In this document: one piece after another, positions 8,407-16,110 of the stretch
Layout: each line of letters begins with the position of its first letter
How positions within the stretch are numbered: the first letter of the stretch is position 1
Assembly: GCA_900318145.1 (NCBI GenBank)
Contig: ONJM01000004.1
Span: 62,001-126,000 of the forward strand
Reading direction: 5' to 3'
Origin: an uncultured Eubacteriales bacterium
Lineage (GTDB): Bacteria; Bacillota; Clostridia; Christensenellales; Aristaeellaceae
Length of the DNA: 64,000 bases
Program-made: the position numbers and the translations under genes
The notes under the pieces: model-generated
Databases searched by the model: none
What the model saw: the letters and a program-made list of their open reading frames with translations, nothing else
What the model was told of the DNA's origin: nothing

Positions 8407-10362
8407 ATGAAGAAGACGCTCTGCTGCGGCCTGATCCTGCTGCTGGCCCTTCTGCTGGGCTGCGCGGCGGCGCAGGCGGAAACGACGACGCTCCTGGTTT
8501 ACCTGTGCGGAACGGACCTGCAGGACGCGGGCTGCGAGGACATGGCAGAAATGGCCGAGGCGGATCTGGGGGAGAACGACAATGTGGTCGTCCTGGCCGG
8601 CGGCGCGAAGGAGTGGGAATTTGACTTCCTGGGCGGAAATACCCGCACCCTGGTGGAAATCCGGGGCGGGGACGCCTATACGGCGGACTGGGGCAGCGCG
8701 TCCATGGGCAGCGCGGAAAGCCTGCTGGAATTCCTGTCCTACGGCCTGGAAAACTATCCCGCGGACCGCACCGTCGTGGTGCTGTGGAACCACGGCGCGG
8801 GCTCGGAGGGCGGCGTCTGCTTTGACGAAACGGCGAACGACGACAGCCTGACCGTCGCGGAGATCAGCGCCGTGCTCGCAAGCCTCCCGCAGGATAAGCA
8901 TATCAATATCTTCGGCTGCGATGCCTGCATGATGGGCACCTATGAGATGGCCGCCATGCTGTCCCATTACAATATCGGATATTACGTCGCCAGCGAGGAG
9001 CTGGAGCCCGGCTCGGGCTGGGACTACGCCGCCTGGATGTCCGCCCTGAAAGCCTCTCCGGCGGCTTCGGACGAGGAAATCTGCGCCAACATCATCGATA
9101 CCTATCTGGAAGCCGGCACGGCGGAGGATCCGGACGCCTGCCTGACCCTCAGCGCCGTGAAGCTCTCCGAGGTCGGGGCGCTGGAAAACTGCATGGAGCG
9201 GTTCGCCGGGGTGCTCTCCGGGGAGCTGGAGCGCGGCAACATGTCCGCCGTGAGGCGCGGCCGCAGCCGGATGTACGCCTTCGGCTCCTTCCATGACGCC
9301 AGCTGGGATATGGTGGACCTGGGCGCCATGCTGGACGCCTACGCGGGCTTTGACGCGGAAACGGCCGCGGAGGCCCGCCGCTGCCTGTCCCGGGCGGTGG
9401 TCTTCTCCGCCCAGACGGACAACCTGGAGCCCTGCTGCGGCATGTCCGTCCTCCTGCCCCAGGACACCGCGGCGTCCTTTGACACCTACCGGGAGGGGCT
9501 GGACCTTGCCGGCCTGATCCCCGGCTGGACGGATTTCGTGGCAACCTACGCCGCCAGCCTCACCGGCGGCAGCCATACCGCCGGCGTCACCGGCGCGACA
9601 CAGCTCACGGAGGGTGCTGAGCCCGCCGGCAGTTTCGTTTCCTTCTCCTGGCTTGGCAGCTGCCTGTCCTGGGACGACGAGTCGGAAAGCTACGGCGGGG
9701 AGTCCGCCGCGGAGGAATACGCAATCACGGACAGCGACCAGGGCTTCACCGTCACCCTCTCCGAGGATGACCTTCTGGCCCTGGACGATGTGGAGGGCAT
9801 GCTGCTCCTGGATGTCAGCGATGAGGAGTCCACCGCCTATGTGGATTTCGGCACCATGCGCAACAACCTCATCGACTGGAGTACCGGCACGGTGGTCAGC
9901 CTGTATGACGGCACCTGGCCCTTCTTCGGCGGGCAGCCCGTGCCCATGTATGACCAGGCCGGCAACGACCGCAGCCGCCGCAGCCTGATCCCCGTGAAGC
10001 TGAACGGCGAATACACCTACCTGGTCGCCGTCTTCCCCGCCGGCAGCGCGGAGGGCCGCATCCTCGGCGCCAGCGCCGGCTATGACGAAAACGGCCTGCC
10101 GCTCCGGAAAATGACCAGGCTGCAGCCCGGGGACGAGATCATCCCAGTCTATACCATGTATGTTTTCGTTGATGATGAGGAAGAACCCGAAGAGACGGAA
10201 TTCGACGGGGAAGTGATCCGCTGGCAGGAAGGCATGACCGTAACCTACGAGGACCTCTCCACAGACGACTCTGAAGAAAGCCTGCAGATGCTCTTCGCCT
10301 TCGTCTTCAACGACATTTACGGCGGCAGCTCCCTGAGCGACATCATCCCCTTCGAGCTGTGA
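8407..10362 (+). CDS. Clostripain-family (C11) cysteine protease, secreted
   Basis: Translated from ATG 8407 (AAGGATG upstream) the protein has 651 aa and begins with a signal sequence; LLLGC at 15-19 could be a lipobox, or cleavage may follow AQA at about 24. The C11 dyad is visible: His129 in LWNHGAG and Cys174 in FGCDACMMG. The protease domain covers about 26-380, followed by an acidic C-terminal region without recognised repeats. C11 enzymes cut after basic residues. A longer upstream reading frame is open but has no signal peptide or ribosome site, so I reject that start. It is transcribed divergently from the secreted protein gene at 7713. Confidence 0.9.
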   Translation: MKKTLCCGLILLLALLLGCAAAQAETTTLLVYLCGTDLQDAGCEDMAEMAEADLGENDNVVVLAGGAKEWEFDFLGGNTRTLVEIRGGDAYTADWGSASMGSAESLLEFLSYGLENYPADRTVVVLWNHGAGSEGGVCFDETANDDSLTVAEISAVLASLPQDKHINIFGCDACMMGTYEMAAMLSHYNIGYYVASEELEPGSGWDYAAWMSALKASPAASDEEICANIIDTYLEAGTAEDPDACLTLSAVKLSEVGALENCMERFAGVLSGELERGNMSAVRRGRSRMYAFGSFHDASWDMVDLGAMLDAYAGFDAETAAEARRCLSRAVVFSAQTDNLEPCCGMSVLLPQDTAASFDTYREGLDLAGLIPGWTDFVATYAASLTGGSHTAGVTGATQLTEGAEPAGSFVSFSWLGSCLSWDDESESYGGESAAEEYAITDSDQGFTVTLSEDDLLALDDVEGMLLLDVSDEESTAYVDFGTMRNNLIDWSTGTVVSLYDGTWPFFGGQPVPMYDQAGNDRSRRSLIPVKLNGEYTYLVAVFPAGSAEGRILGASAGYDENGLPLRKMTRLQPGDEIIPVYTMYVFVDDEEEPEETEFDGEVIRWQEGMTVTYEDLSTDDSEESLQMLFAFVFNDIYGGSSLSDIIPFEL

Positions 10363-10365
10363 GGA

Positions 10366-10396
10366 ATGAGTCAGGAGACCTGACCCCGTGGCTCAT
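10366..10396. repeat. Dispersed palindromic repeat, copy 4
   Basis: Arms ATGAGTCAGG and (T)GGCTCAT with centre AGACCTGACCCCG, just 3 nt after the protease stop codon. One arm base differs from the consensus (GGCTCAT instead of GACTCAT). Confidence 0.65.
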
Positions 10397-10406
10397 CCCA
10401 TGATCG

Positions 10407-10441
10407 GCAGCATGTTCCATTTTGGAGCATGCTGCTTTTTT
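10407..10441 (+). terminator. Intrinsic terminator after the protease gene
   Basis: Stem GCAGCATGTTCC / GGAGCATGCTGC with a 4-nt loop and one mismatch, followed by TTTTTT. It is distinct from the adjacent palindromic repeats, which lack T-tracts. Confidence 0.85.
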
Positions 10442-10515
10442 GAGCCGGGAGATCCGTCCCCGGTGACTCATTTTGGCGGGAAAATGAGTCAGTGAGAACC
10501 GTCTCCAGTGACTCA
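10442..10515. repeat. Two adjoining palindromic repeat copies (5 and 6)
   Basis: A degenerate copy (GAGCCGGGAGATCCGTCCCCGG to TGACTCA, up to about 10470) is followed after a few bases by a fuller copy at 10481-10515 with arms AAAATGAGTCAGTGAGA / CAGTGACTCA. The second copy ends 4 nt before a -35 box. Confidence 0.7.
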
Positions 10516-10519
10516 GGGG

Positions 10520-10549
10520 TTGACAACGAGGGTTAATACGGGGTATAGT
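10520..10549 (+). promoter_or_regulatory. Promoter of the second HipA-like kinase
   Basis: TTGACA (10520-10525) and TATAGT (10544-10549) with an 18-nt spacer; the start codon GTG follows at 10577. The -35 box lies right beside the end of a palindromic repeat. Confidence 0.6.
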
Positions 10550-10576
10550 CCGGAGTATAAGAAAGGGGGGATTCCG

Positions 10577-12025
10577 GTGGACAGGCAGGAACAGCTGGAC
10601 CGTATTGCTTCCCTGACGGCGGAGATCAGTGAGCTGCCGAAAGGGTATATCTCCAGGAAGGTCATCGGCTCACGGGTATATTTTTACCACCAGTGGTCGG
10701 AAAACGGCAGCAAAAAGGCCCGGTATCTCCGGGATGAAGAGATTGCTCCCCTTTCTGAACAGATTGAACGGCGCAAGGCGCTGCAGGGGGAACTGAAAGC
10801 CGCCAAAGCGGACCTTGCCGGACTCCCCGCCGGAAGAAAGAAAGCGGAGGATTCCCTTTCTCCTTATCTTCTGATGCATAAGGAGATCCCTGTCGCGGAG
10901 CTCTGGCTGGATGAAACAACCGGCCTGATTCAGAAAACAGGGACGGTCCTGGCTGAAGCGCATCTTCCGGTCGGAACGGTCTTCCGGAACAGCGTCCTGG
11001 ACAGGAAGAGCATCAACGAATGGTGGATGGAACGCTCCATTCCCGCCAGCCGTTCCGGTGTCCGGGAGGCGCTGGAGACCCTGGAAATCGCGGATACAAA
11101 GACGCTTCTTGTCCGCTGCTGCGGCCTGAGCCTTTCGGATCAGTACTGGATCCGGCCGGAAGGCAGCAGCCTGGCATGGGAAGATATCAATTTCTTTACC
11201 AACGATTTTTCGGAAGATATCGGCGACATCCTGTTCGGCGCTGCCAAAAGATCCAACGCAATCAATTTTTCTTCGCCGGACAACACCTCTGACGGAAATC
11301 TGAAAAAGCGCTGGAGAATCATCGACGGCAGGCGCTGCCTGGTCAAGGGCGGCTCCAATCCGTACCGCCAGCAGCCCCTGAACGAAGTGATCGCCACCCG
11401 GGTGATGCAGCTGCTTGGGATTCCCTGCGTCCCGTATACGGTGATCTGGAACAAAGGAGCTCCCTACAGTCTCTGCGCAGATTTCGTGGATGAAAACACG
11501 GAACTGGTCCCTGCGTGGCGGATCATTCAGACGCGAAAACAACCGAACAATCAGTCGCTTTACCGGCATTTTGTGAACTGCGCGGAAAAACTGGGAATCC
11601 CCGGCGTCGTTCCGTTCCTGGACCGGATGATCGTCCTGGACTATATCATTCTCAACGAGGACCGGCATCTGAACAATTTCGGGGCAGTCCGCGACGCGCG
11701 GACGCTGGAGTGGCTCGGGATGGCGCCGGTCTTTGACAGCGGCAATTCCCTGGGCTGCGACAAGACAGTATTTATGATGAAGGACAGGGATGAAATTATC
11801 TGCAAGCCGTTCAGGAAAACCCACGAGGAACAGCTGAAGCTGGTAACTTCCTTTGACTGGATTGATTTTTCCGCCCTGTCCGAAGTCCCGGAGATCATCT
11901 CCACCGTCCTGTCCGACGAAAGGGCCGCGGATTACCTGGACGAGCGCCGTATTGCCGCGATCCGCGACCTGGCCGCCCGGCGGATAGAGGTTCTTGAAAC
12001 CATCGCCCGTGCCGCCGGGCGCTGA
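10577..12025 (+). CDS. HipA-like kinase with N-terminal extension
   Basis: About 482 aa from GTG 10577, which AAGGGGGG precedes by 6 nt; the open frame upstream has no such site. The first ~130 residues are charged and partly coiled-coil (LTAEISELPKGYISRKVIG and a following RYLRDEEI segment), a layout seen before HipA-like domains. The kinase part has CLVKGGSNPYRQQ, NEDRHLNNFG (catalytic loop) and VFDSGNSL (metal site, with Asp). It is a divergent paralogue of the kinase at 6394-7533, which lacks the extension. No antitoxin gene flanks it. Likely a Ser/Thr kinase acting alone; target unknown. Confidence 0.8.
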   Translation: MDRQEQLDRIASLTAEISELPKGYISRKVIGSRVYFYHQWSENGSKKARYLRDEEIAPLSEQIERRKALQGELKAAKADLAGLPAGRKKAEDSLSPYLLMHKEIPVAELWLDETTGLIQKTGTVLAEAHLPVGTVFRNSVLDRKSINEWWMERSIPASRSGVREALETLEIADTKTLLVRCCGLSLSDQYWIRPEGSSLAWEDINFFTNDFSEDIGDILFGAAKRSNAINFSSPDNTSDGNLKKRWRIIDGRRCLVKGGSNPYRQQPLNEVIATRVMQLLGIPCVPYTVIWNKGAPYSLCADFVDENTELVPAWRIIQTRKQPNNQSLYRHFVNCAEKLGIPGVVPFLDRMIVLDYIILNEDRHLNNFGAVRDARTLEWLGMAPVFDSGNSLGCDKTVFMMKDRDEIICKPFRKTHEEQLKLVTSFDWIDFSALSEVPEIISTVLSDERAADYLDERRIAAIRDLAARRIEVLETIARAAGR

Positions 12026-12073
12026 TTCACAGAAAAATCCGGCAGGATCTGTTTCAGCCTGCTTTTGACGGGA

Positions 12074-12103
12074 ATGAGTCGGGAGAACTGACCCCGTGAC
12101 TCA
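12074..12103. repeat. Dispersed palindromic repeat, copy 7
   Basis: Arms ATGAGTCGGG and CGTGACTCA with centre AGAACTGACCC. A solitary half-arm CACTGACTCG follows at about 12110-12119. Confidence 0.7.
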
Positions 12104-12121
12104 AGAACCACACTGACTCGT

Positions 12122-12172
12122 TCCTCCGATTTGATGCATAATTGGCTGTTTTGATCCTCCGATTTGATGCAT
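12122..12172. repeat. 18-bp direct repeat pair
   Basis: The 18-mer TCCTCCGATTTGATGCAT occurs at 12122-12139 and again at 12155-12172, with 15 bases between. It could be a pair of regulator sites or a scar of a mobile element; only two units are present, so it is not a CRISPR array. Confidence 0.6.
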
Positions 12173-12338
12173 TTCCTTATAAAAGATGAATCCTAAAATA
12201 ATCCCCGGAAAATGGACACTTGAATTAAGTAACTGTATCCGGAATGAGATCCTGATGAGATCCGTCCCTGCCAACTCATTTCCCGCCAGAATAAGTCAAC
12301 CAGAACCGTCTCCGTTTCCTGATTTTTATGTAAAATTA

Positions 12339-12367
12339 TTGCATGAAAATAATAACCGTGGTAATAT
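12339..12367 (+). promoter_or_regulatory. Promoter of the ATPase/TOPRIM pair
   Basis: TTGCAT (12339-12344), 17-nt spacer, TAATAT (12362-12367). The start codon of the ATPase is 25 nt further on, with GGGGGAAAAG as ribosome site. Confidence 0.55.
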
Positions 12368-12391
12368 AGATGAACAAAGGGGGAAAAGTGC

Positions 12392-13648
12392 ATGATTTTA
12401 TCTGTCAAAATCAATAATTGTCTGATCTTTAATCGAAAAGTAGAATTTTCTATGATAGCAAATATGCATTACAAAAAGTTTTCCAGCAATGTTGCGAGTA
12501 TTCGTCATGCTCATGTGTTGAAATCGGCAATCCTCATTGGACCAAACAATGCGGGAAAAACCAACTTTGTTCGGGTTCTTCAGGTATTTAAACAACTATT
12601 CCTGAATCAAAATCCCAATCTGAGCAATAACCTTTTTTCCTCAAATCCAATTATAGAGTTAGGGATAGCATTTATAGAAAAGCAGGAGGAATTTCAATTT
12701 GAAATAAAGTATGATACCTCCAAAGGCGAATACGTATTTGAAAAATTCTGTGAAATCCAGAGGGATCCGCATAACTATCTGAAGATAAAAGAGTATTATA
12801 TGCGCGACATTAGCAGTGGTATGTTTTTTGCAGAAGACAAAGGCCTTACATCGGTTATGCAGGTCGCGGCAAAAAATAATATCCTGATACACCTTCTTGA
12901 TACCACTTCTTTTCCGTACTTACAAAAAGCAAAAGAAGTGATTACTTCTTTTGCTTCCAGGATTGACATCGTGGACATGAATAATATACCGATTCAGAAA
13001 ACAATTGATATGCTGAAGCAGTCGGAAAAAAAGCATCAGGCAATCGCAAAATTCATTCTGAATGCAGATTTATCTTTAGATGATTTCAGATATTTGTCAG
13101 ACGATGAAGTCAAAATCGTTTTGGAAAAACAGAACGTAGAAGACAATAAACCACAGGAAAACGCGATTGCATTGTCCGCATCATTAACAGAAATGCTGCA
13201 TCTGACTTCTGTATATCGCGGTATAAAAGTTCCCAGCCTCTTGTATGATTCTACGGGAACCAAAAAGATGGCGGCTCTTGCAAGTTATGTAATAGATGCC
13301 CTGGAAAACGGTCGTATTCTTGTTGTGGATGAATTGGATAACAGCCTGCATTTCCGTTTGACAAGAGCGATAATTGCATTGTTCAACAATGAACTGAATC
13401 AGAATGCCCAGATTATTGCAACTGTTCATGATGTTTCCTTGCTGGACTGCCATAAACTGTTTCGAAAAGAACAGATATGGTTTGTTCATAAAGACAAGGA
13501 AAACGCTTATTTATATTCTTTGTCTGAGTTTACCGCTGAACGGGATGGCGTACGTGATACATCAGATTTAATTCAGAAATACCGCAACGGGGTATTTGGC
13601 GCACTCCCGGAGCCGGATCTTTTTCCTGTGCTGACAGAGGAGGTGTAG
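12392..13648 (+). CDS. AbiL/RloA-like AAA (ABC-type) ATPase, defence-related
   Basis: A 418-aa ATPase with an N-terminal P-loop GPNNAGKT (about 50-57), a long insertion, and C-terminal Walker B LVVDELDNSLH (about 310-320) and HD switch ATVHD, the layout of overcoming-lysogenization/RloA-like ATPases. It ends 3 nt before the GTG start of a TOPRIM/RloB-like gene, so the two form one operon. Such ATPase plus TOPRIM-nuclease pairs are known anti-phage modules (AbiL, and the related PARIS layout). The DNA here is clearly more AT-rich than the genes on the left, consistent with acquisition. The exact system type needs profile comparison. Confidence 0.82.
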   Translation: MILSVKINNCLIFNRKVEFSMIANMHYKKFSSNVASIRHAHVLKSAILIGPNNAGKTNFVRVLQVFKQLFLNQNPNLSNNLFSSNPIIELGIAFIEKQEEFQFEIKYDTSKGEYVFEKFCEIQRDPHNYLKIKEYYMRDISSGMFFAEDKGLTSVMQVAAKNNILIHLLDTTSFPYLQKAKEVITSFASRIDIVDMNNIPIQKTIDMLKQSEKKHQAIAKFILNADLSLDDFRYLSDDEVKIVLEKQNVEDNKPQENAIALSASLTEMLHLTSVYRGIKVPSLLYDSTGTKKMAALASYVIDALENGRILVVDELDNSLHFRLTRAIIALFNNELNQNAQIIATVHDVSLLDCHKLFRKEQIWFVHKDKENAYLYSLSEFTAERDGVRDTSDLIQKYRNGVFGALPEPDLFPVLTEEV

Positions 13649-13651
13649 CTC

Positions 13652-14284
13652 GTGGGACAGCGGCCTGATATCTGTCAAAAGCACAGAATATGCGTTATTT
13701 GTGAAGGATACGAAGACTATGAGTATTTTAAACGATTGACGGAGCTGAATGTCTGGAGTAGTGTTTATCGTTTTCATTTGATTAATGCAAAAAGCGCATC
13801 CAATATCCCGGCCAGATTTCAAGATGCATATCAGAATGACAAAGATGAAATTATTCTGATTTTTTGTGACACAGATAAAGCACCGCACAAGGAATATGAA
13901 AACGTAAAACGTAAAATAAATACATATCTGAACAAGAGAAAAGCTTCCGATAAAATAATCATTTATGCGAATCCCTGCACGATGCAGATTATTTTGTTAC
14001 ACTTTGGAGAAGTATTGCTGAAAAACCAGGGAAAGAAGACAAACAGCACTGAAATCGAAAAATGGACAGGCGTAAAAAACTATGACGCCCACGAAGATCA
14101 AATCATTGAAATCTGTAAAAAGATATTCCAGAGTTCTTATCAGAACATGCGTAATAGAGTGGCTGAGATCAATAAACCTGATTATGAGTCCGGAAGCACT
14201 AATTTTATTGTGTTTTTGCAGCACTTTGAAAATCCGGAAAATGATTGGATCGAAAAGATTAATAAGTATCTACAGGAAGAATAA
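13652..14284 (+). CDS. RloB-like TOPRIM protein, partner of the ATPase
   Basis: A 210-aa protein starting at GTG 13652 (GAGGAGGTG upstream). TOPRIM signatures are a conserved Glu18 in VICEGYEDYEYF and the Asp pair Asp73/Asp75 in LIFCDTDKAP. The segment ANPCTMQIILLHF (about 106-118) matches the NPC...LLHF motif of RloB family proteins. With the ATPase upstream it makes a complete two-gene AbiL/RloAB-like module. In such systems the TOPRIM subunit is the likely effector nuclease, released or switched on by the ATPase. Its 3' end overlaps the 3' end of the truncated opposite-strand TOPRIM fragment (14259-14426). Confidence 0.82.
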   Translation: MGQRPDICQKHRICVICEGYEDYEYFKRLTELNVWSSVYRFHLINAKSASNIPARFQDAYQNDKDEIILIFCDTDKAPHKEYENVKRKINTYLNKRKASDKIIIYANPCTMQIILLHFGEVLLKNQGKKTNSTEIEKWTGVKNYDAHEDQIIEICKKIFQSSYQNMRNRVAEINKPDYESGSTNFIVFLQHFENPENDWIEKINKYLQEE

Positions 14285-14426
14285 AGCAGTACAAGCTAAT
14301 TCGGGGGAACTGTACGCGACCAGTTATAAACGATTTACTAGGGTTATGAGTGACCAATGTTTTGACGAGCTTTTGCTCACATTCACCTTCCACGTAGTAT
14401 TGGATTCGGGTGTTGGATAATCTCAT
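14259..14426 (-). pseudogene. Truncated TOPRIM partner of the minus-strand ATPase
   Basis: A 55-codon frame starting at ATG 14426 with GGAGG 8-9 nt upstream, 15 nt after the stop of the minus-strand ATPase. Its first ~35 residues include RIQYYVEGECEQKLV, a TOPRIM N-terminal motif (conserved Glu in VEGE). After about 14330 the resemblance stops and the frame runs into the end of the plus-strand RloB-like gene. The Asp pair of TOPRIM domains is missing, so the protein is broken. I infer that arrival of the 12.4-14.3 kb module cut off its 3' part. Confidence 0.65.
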
Positions 14427-14441
14427 CCGGTCCGCCTCCTC

Positions 14442-15563
14442 TCACCGCTCTGCGAGTTTGTAGACCTCAGCGGCGGAAGGCACAGTGGAAAACAGATCGT
14501 TTTCAACCGCGTTCCGGAGGGACACGTTGTTTTTCTTCAGATATTCAGACGCGAATGTACATGAGATGTGATGATCTGAACCATAATCCCTGCTCAGGAA
14601 AGCAAAGGAATGAAGAGGAAGGTCCATATCCAGGATATCCAGATTATGGGTGGTAAAGAACAGCTGGCAGTTCGGCCGGATCAGATCAATCATGGTTGAG
14701 AGAAAAGATTTCTCAAGCTCCGTATGGATATGGGAGAATTTCTCATCGCAGTAAAAGAATGCATAAGTCCCAAGTTTCATGCCGGTGATTAATTGAGCCA
14801 GTCCAACTCCGTCTTTTGTTCCGCTGGATAATTTATCGGGCGATGTGATGCTTCCGTCCTGTATAAGAACCGTATGATTGGGATAAAAAATGGCATATGA
14901 ATTATCAACATTAGGTACTTTCTCGACTTTCAGAATGCGTGGATCCAGCGTCTGCAGCGTACTTTTCAATATGTCGGCGTAAAGATCATAATCGGCAGGG
15001 TTGATGGGCCTTTGCCTTCCGTCTGAAGCAAAAGGATCTTCAAACAGCCAGCTTAGTTCGGGGACAGATTCCAGGATTTTCCCGTAATAATCTTTTCCCG
15101 GTGATTCTGTAGCAACGAGCCGCTTTACAGCAGTTTCGTAGCTGTCGTTTTTGAGAATGCTGACATGCCGGACAGAAACATCCACATGTTCACTGGAGTA
15201 TTCATCGTTTATATTGTGCTTTGGCTTGATATGGGCAGTGATTCGGTACAGAGTGTGTTCCGGAAAAGCAAGATCGATCGAAAAAGAAGCCGGAGCCATA
15301 CAATTATCTATTAGCGGAAATAGTTTGTTGGCTTCTTTCCTGTAAATAAAATTAAAGATTCCAATCAATACTTTTCCCAGGGCAGTTTTCCCGGTGGCGT
15401 TTGCCCCCATCAGAACAACAAGTTTTTTATACCGGAAATTGCTGCGGCCTTCCAGGTGCTCATTTTCAATGGTGGTATGAACCGGCTTTTTGGGATAGGA
15501 AAGATTCATTGAAAAATCATGGAATATAAGTAGATTGTCAAGCTTAATATCCAATATCACCAT
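14442..15563 (-). CDS. AAA (ABC-type) ATPase with lost TOPRIM partner
   Basis: 373 aa from ATG 15563, which GAGG precedes at good spacing; a GTG 9 nt upstream is also in frame. P-loop GANATGKT at about 53-60, ABC-like signature LSSGTKDGVG, Walker B FFYCDEKF and H-switch FFTTHN are all intact. It resembles the ATPase half of ATPase/TOPRIM defence pairs. Directly downstream, with a good ribosome site, lies only the start of a TOPRIM gene (14259-14426), so the system is probably inactive or now uses another partner. It is tail to tail with the intact module at 12392-14284 and only distantly similar to its ATPase. Confidence 0.8.
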   Translation of the reverse strand: MVILDIKLDNLLIFHDFSMNLSYPKKPVHTTIENEHLEGRSNFRYKKLVVLMGANATGKTALGKVLIGIFNFIYRKEANKLFPLIDNCMAPASFSIDLAFPEHTLYRITAHIKPKHNINDEYSSEHVDVSVRHVSILKNDSYETAVKRLVATESPGKDYYGKILESVPELSWLFEDPFASDGRQRPINPADYDLYADILKSTLQTLDPRILKVEKVPNVDNSYAIFYPNHTVLIQDGSITSPDKLSSGTKDGVGLAQLITGMKLGTYAFFYCDEKFSHIHTELEKSFLSTMIDLIRPNCQLFFTTHNLDILDMDLPLHSFAFLSRDYGSDHHISCTFASEYLKKNNVSLRNAVENDLFSTVPSAAEVYKLAER

Positions 15564-15650
15564 GGATGTCACCTCGCACAGATTACTTCAGAAAAATGGA
15601 ACTAATCATATGATACAAAAAAGGCATCAGTTTTGTCAACAGATAATGCC

Positions 15651-15679
15651 ATGAGTCGGGAGATCCGACCCTGCGACTC
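15651..15679. repeat. Dispersed palindromic repeat, copy 8
   Basis: Arms ATGAGTCGGG and (TG)CGACTC with centre AGATCCGACCC. It lies exactly at the broken edge of a DUF4143-type gene remnant. Confidence 0.6.
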
Positions 15680-15684
15680 CGGGA

Positions 15685-15851
15685 GAGCCGTCATTCCCGT
15701 GGAAGTCAAGTCCAAAAGAGGTGAAACCCGCTCTCTCAATGAATTTTTGGAAAAACGGAATCCGGCCCGGGCGTATAAGCTGATCGGGGGAAATATTGGT
15801 ATTTCCGGAAAAAAGATCACCCTTCCTCATTATATGGTCATGTTTATATGA
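15685..15851 (+). pseudogene. Remnant of an AAA/DUF4143 protein C-terminus
   Basis: The frame reads VIPVEVKSKRGETRSLNEFL, later ARAYKLI and finally PHYMVMFI before a stop. This matches the typical C-terminal end of AAA_14/DUF4143 ATPases (an IPVEVK strand, a Lys/Arg-rich helix, a final PLYMI-like strand). Nothing of the ATPase part is left; the sequence begins right after a palindromic repeat copy. An open frame extends to 15633 but its first part is repeat sequence. Confidence 0.6.
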
Positions 15852-15930
15852 AAGGCGTCCGTGACATACCGGAATCCGGAAGGATGAAATCTCCGGCACG
15901 GTGATTCCTGACATCAGGTACCCGAACCAG

Positions 15931-15958
15931 GCTGAGCGAAAGCGGTTCAGCTTTTTTC
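15931..15958 (+). terminator. Intrinsic terminator-like hairpin
   Basis: Stem GCTGA.CG / CG.TCAGC with an AAAG loop followed by TTTTTT. It lies about 80 nt after the DUF4143 remnant and may be the old terminator of that gene. Confidence 0.6.
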
Positions 15959-16001
15959 GCGCGGCCGGATCATGCAGATCCGACCCTCGCGGCGCATGAA
16001 A

Positions 16002-16039
16002 CGGGAGAAGCGTCCCCACTGACTCCCCACTGACTCATT
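16002..16039. repeat. Dispersed palindromic repeat, copy 9
   Basis: GGGAGAAGCGTCCCC followed by a doubled right arm (ACTGACTCCCC then ACTGACTCATT). The last T residues form the start of the TTGACA box of the next promoter, so the repeat and promoter overlap by two bases. Confidence 0.65.
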
Positions 16040-16066
16040 GACAGGCGATGTTTTTTCTGGTATTAT
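16038..16066 (+). promoter_or_regulatory. Strong promoter of the Cys-rich peptide gene
   Basis: Consensus TTGACA (16038-16043), a 17-nt spacer and TATTAT (16061-16066). The leader to the start codon is about 38 nt and carries GGGGGG. Confidence 0.8.
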
Positions 16067-16110
16067 AAAGTAAATTTTCAGACAAATCAGGTATTCAGGG
16101 GGGTTTATCA

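Larger units (their letters stand above)
12026..12391. other. 366-bp repeat-rich spacer
   Basis: Contains a palindromic repeat copy (12074-12103), an 18-bp direct repeat (12122-12172), degenerate repeat halves at about 12240-12315 (GATCCGTCCCTGCC and AACCGTCTCCG pieces) and a promoter for the next gene (12339-12367). No open reading frame in it has coding character. Confidence 0.6.

Noticed and set aside
8317..9576. Minus-strand frame of 419 codons over the protease gene
   Set aside because: Shadow frame in GC-rich DNA, Gly/Ala/His-rich and without motifs; the C11 protease on the other strand has a signal peptide and catalytic residues.
12122..12172. Possible CRISPR array
   Set aside because: Only two 18-bp copies with a 15-bp gap, no further units and no cas genes.
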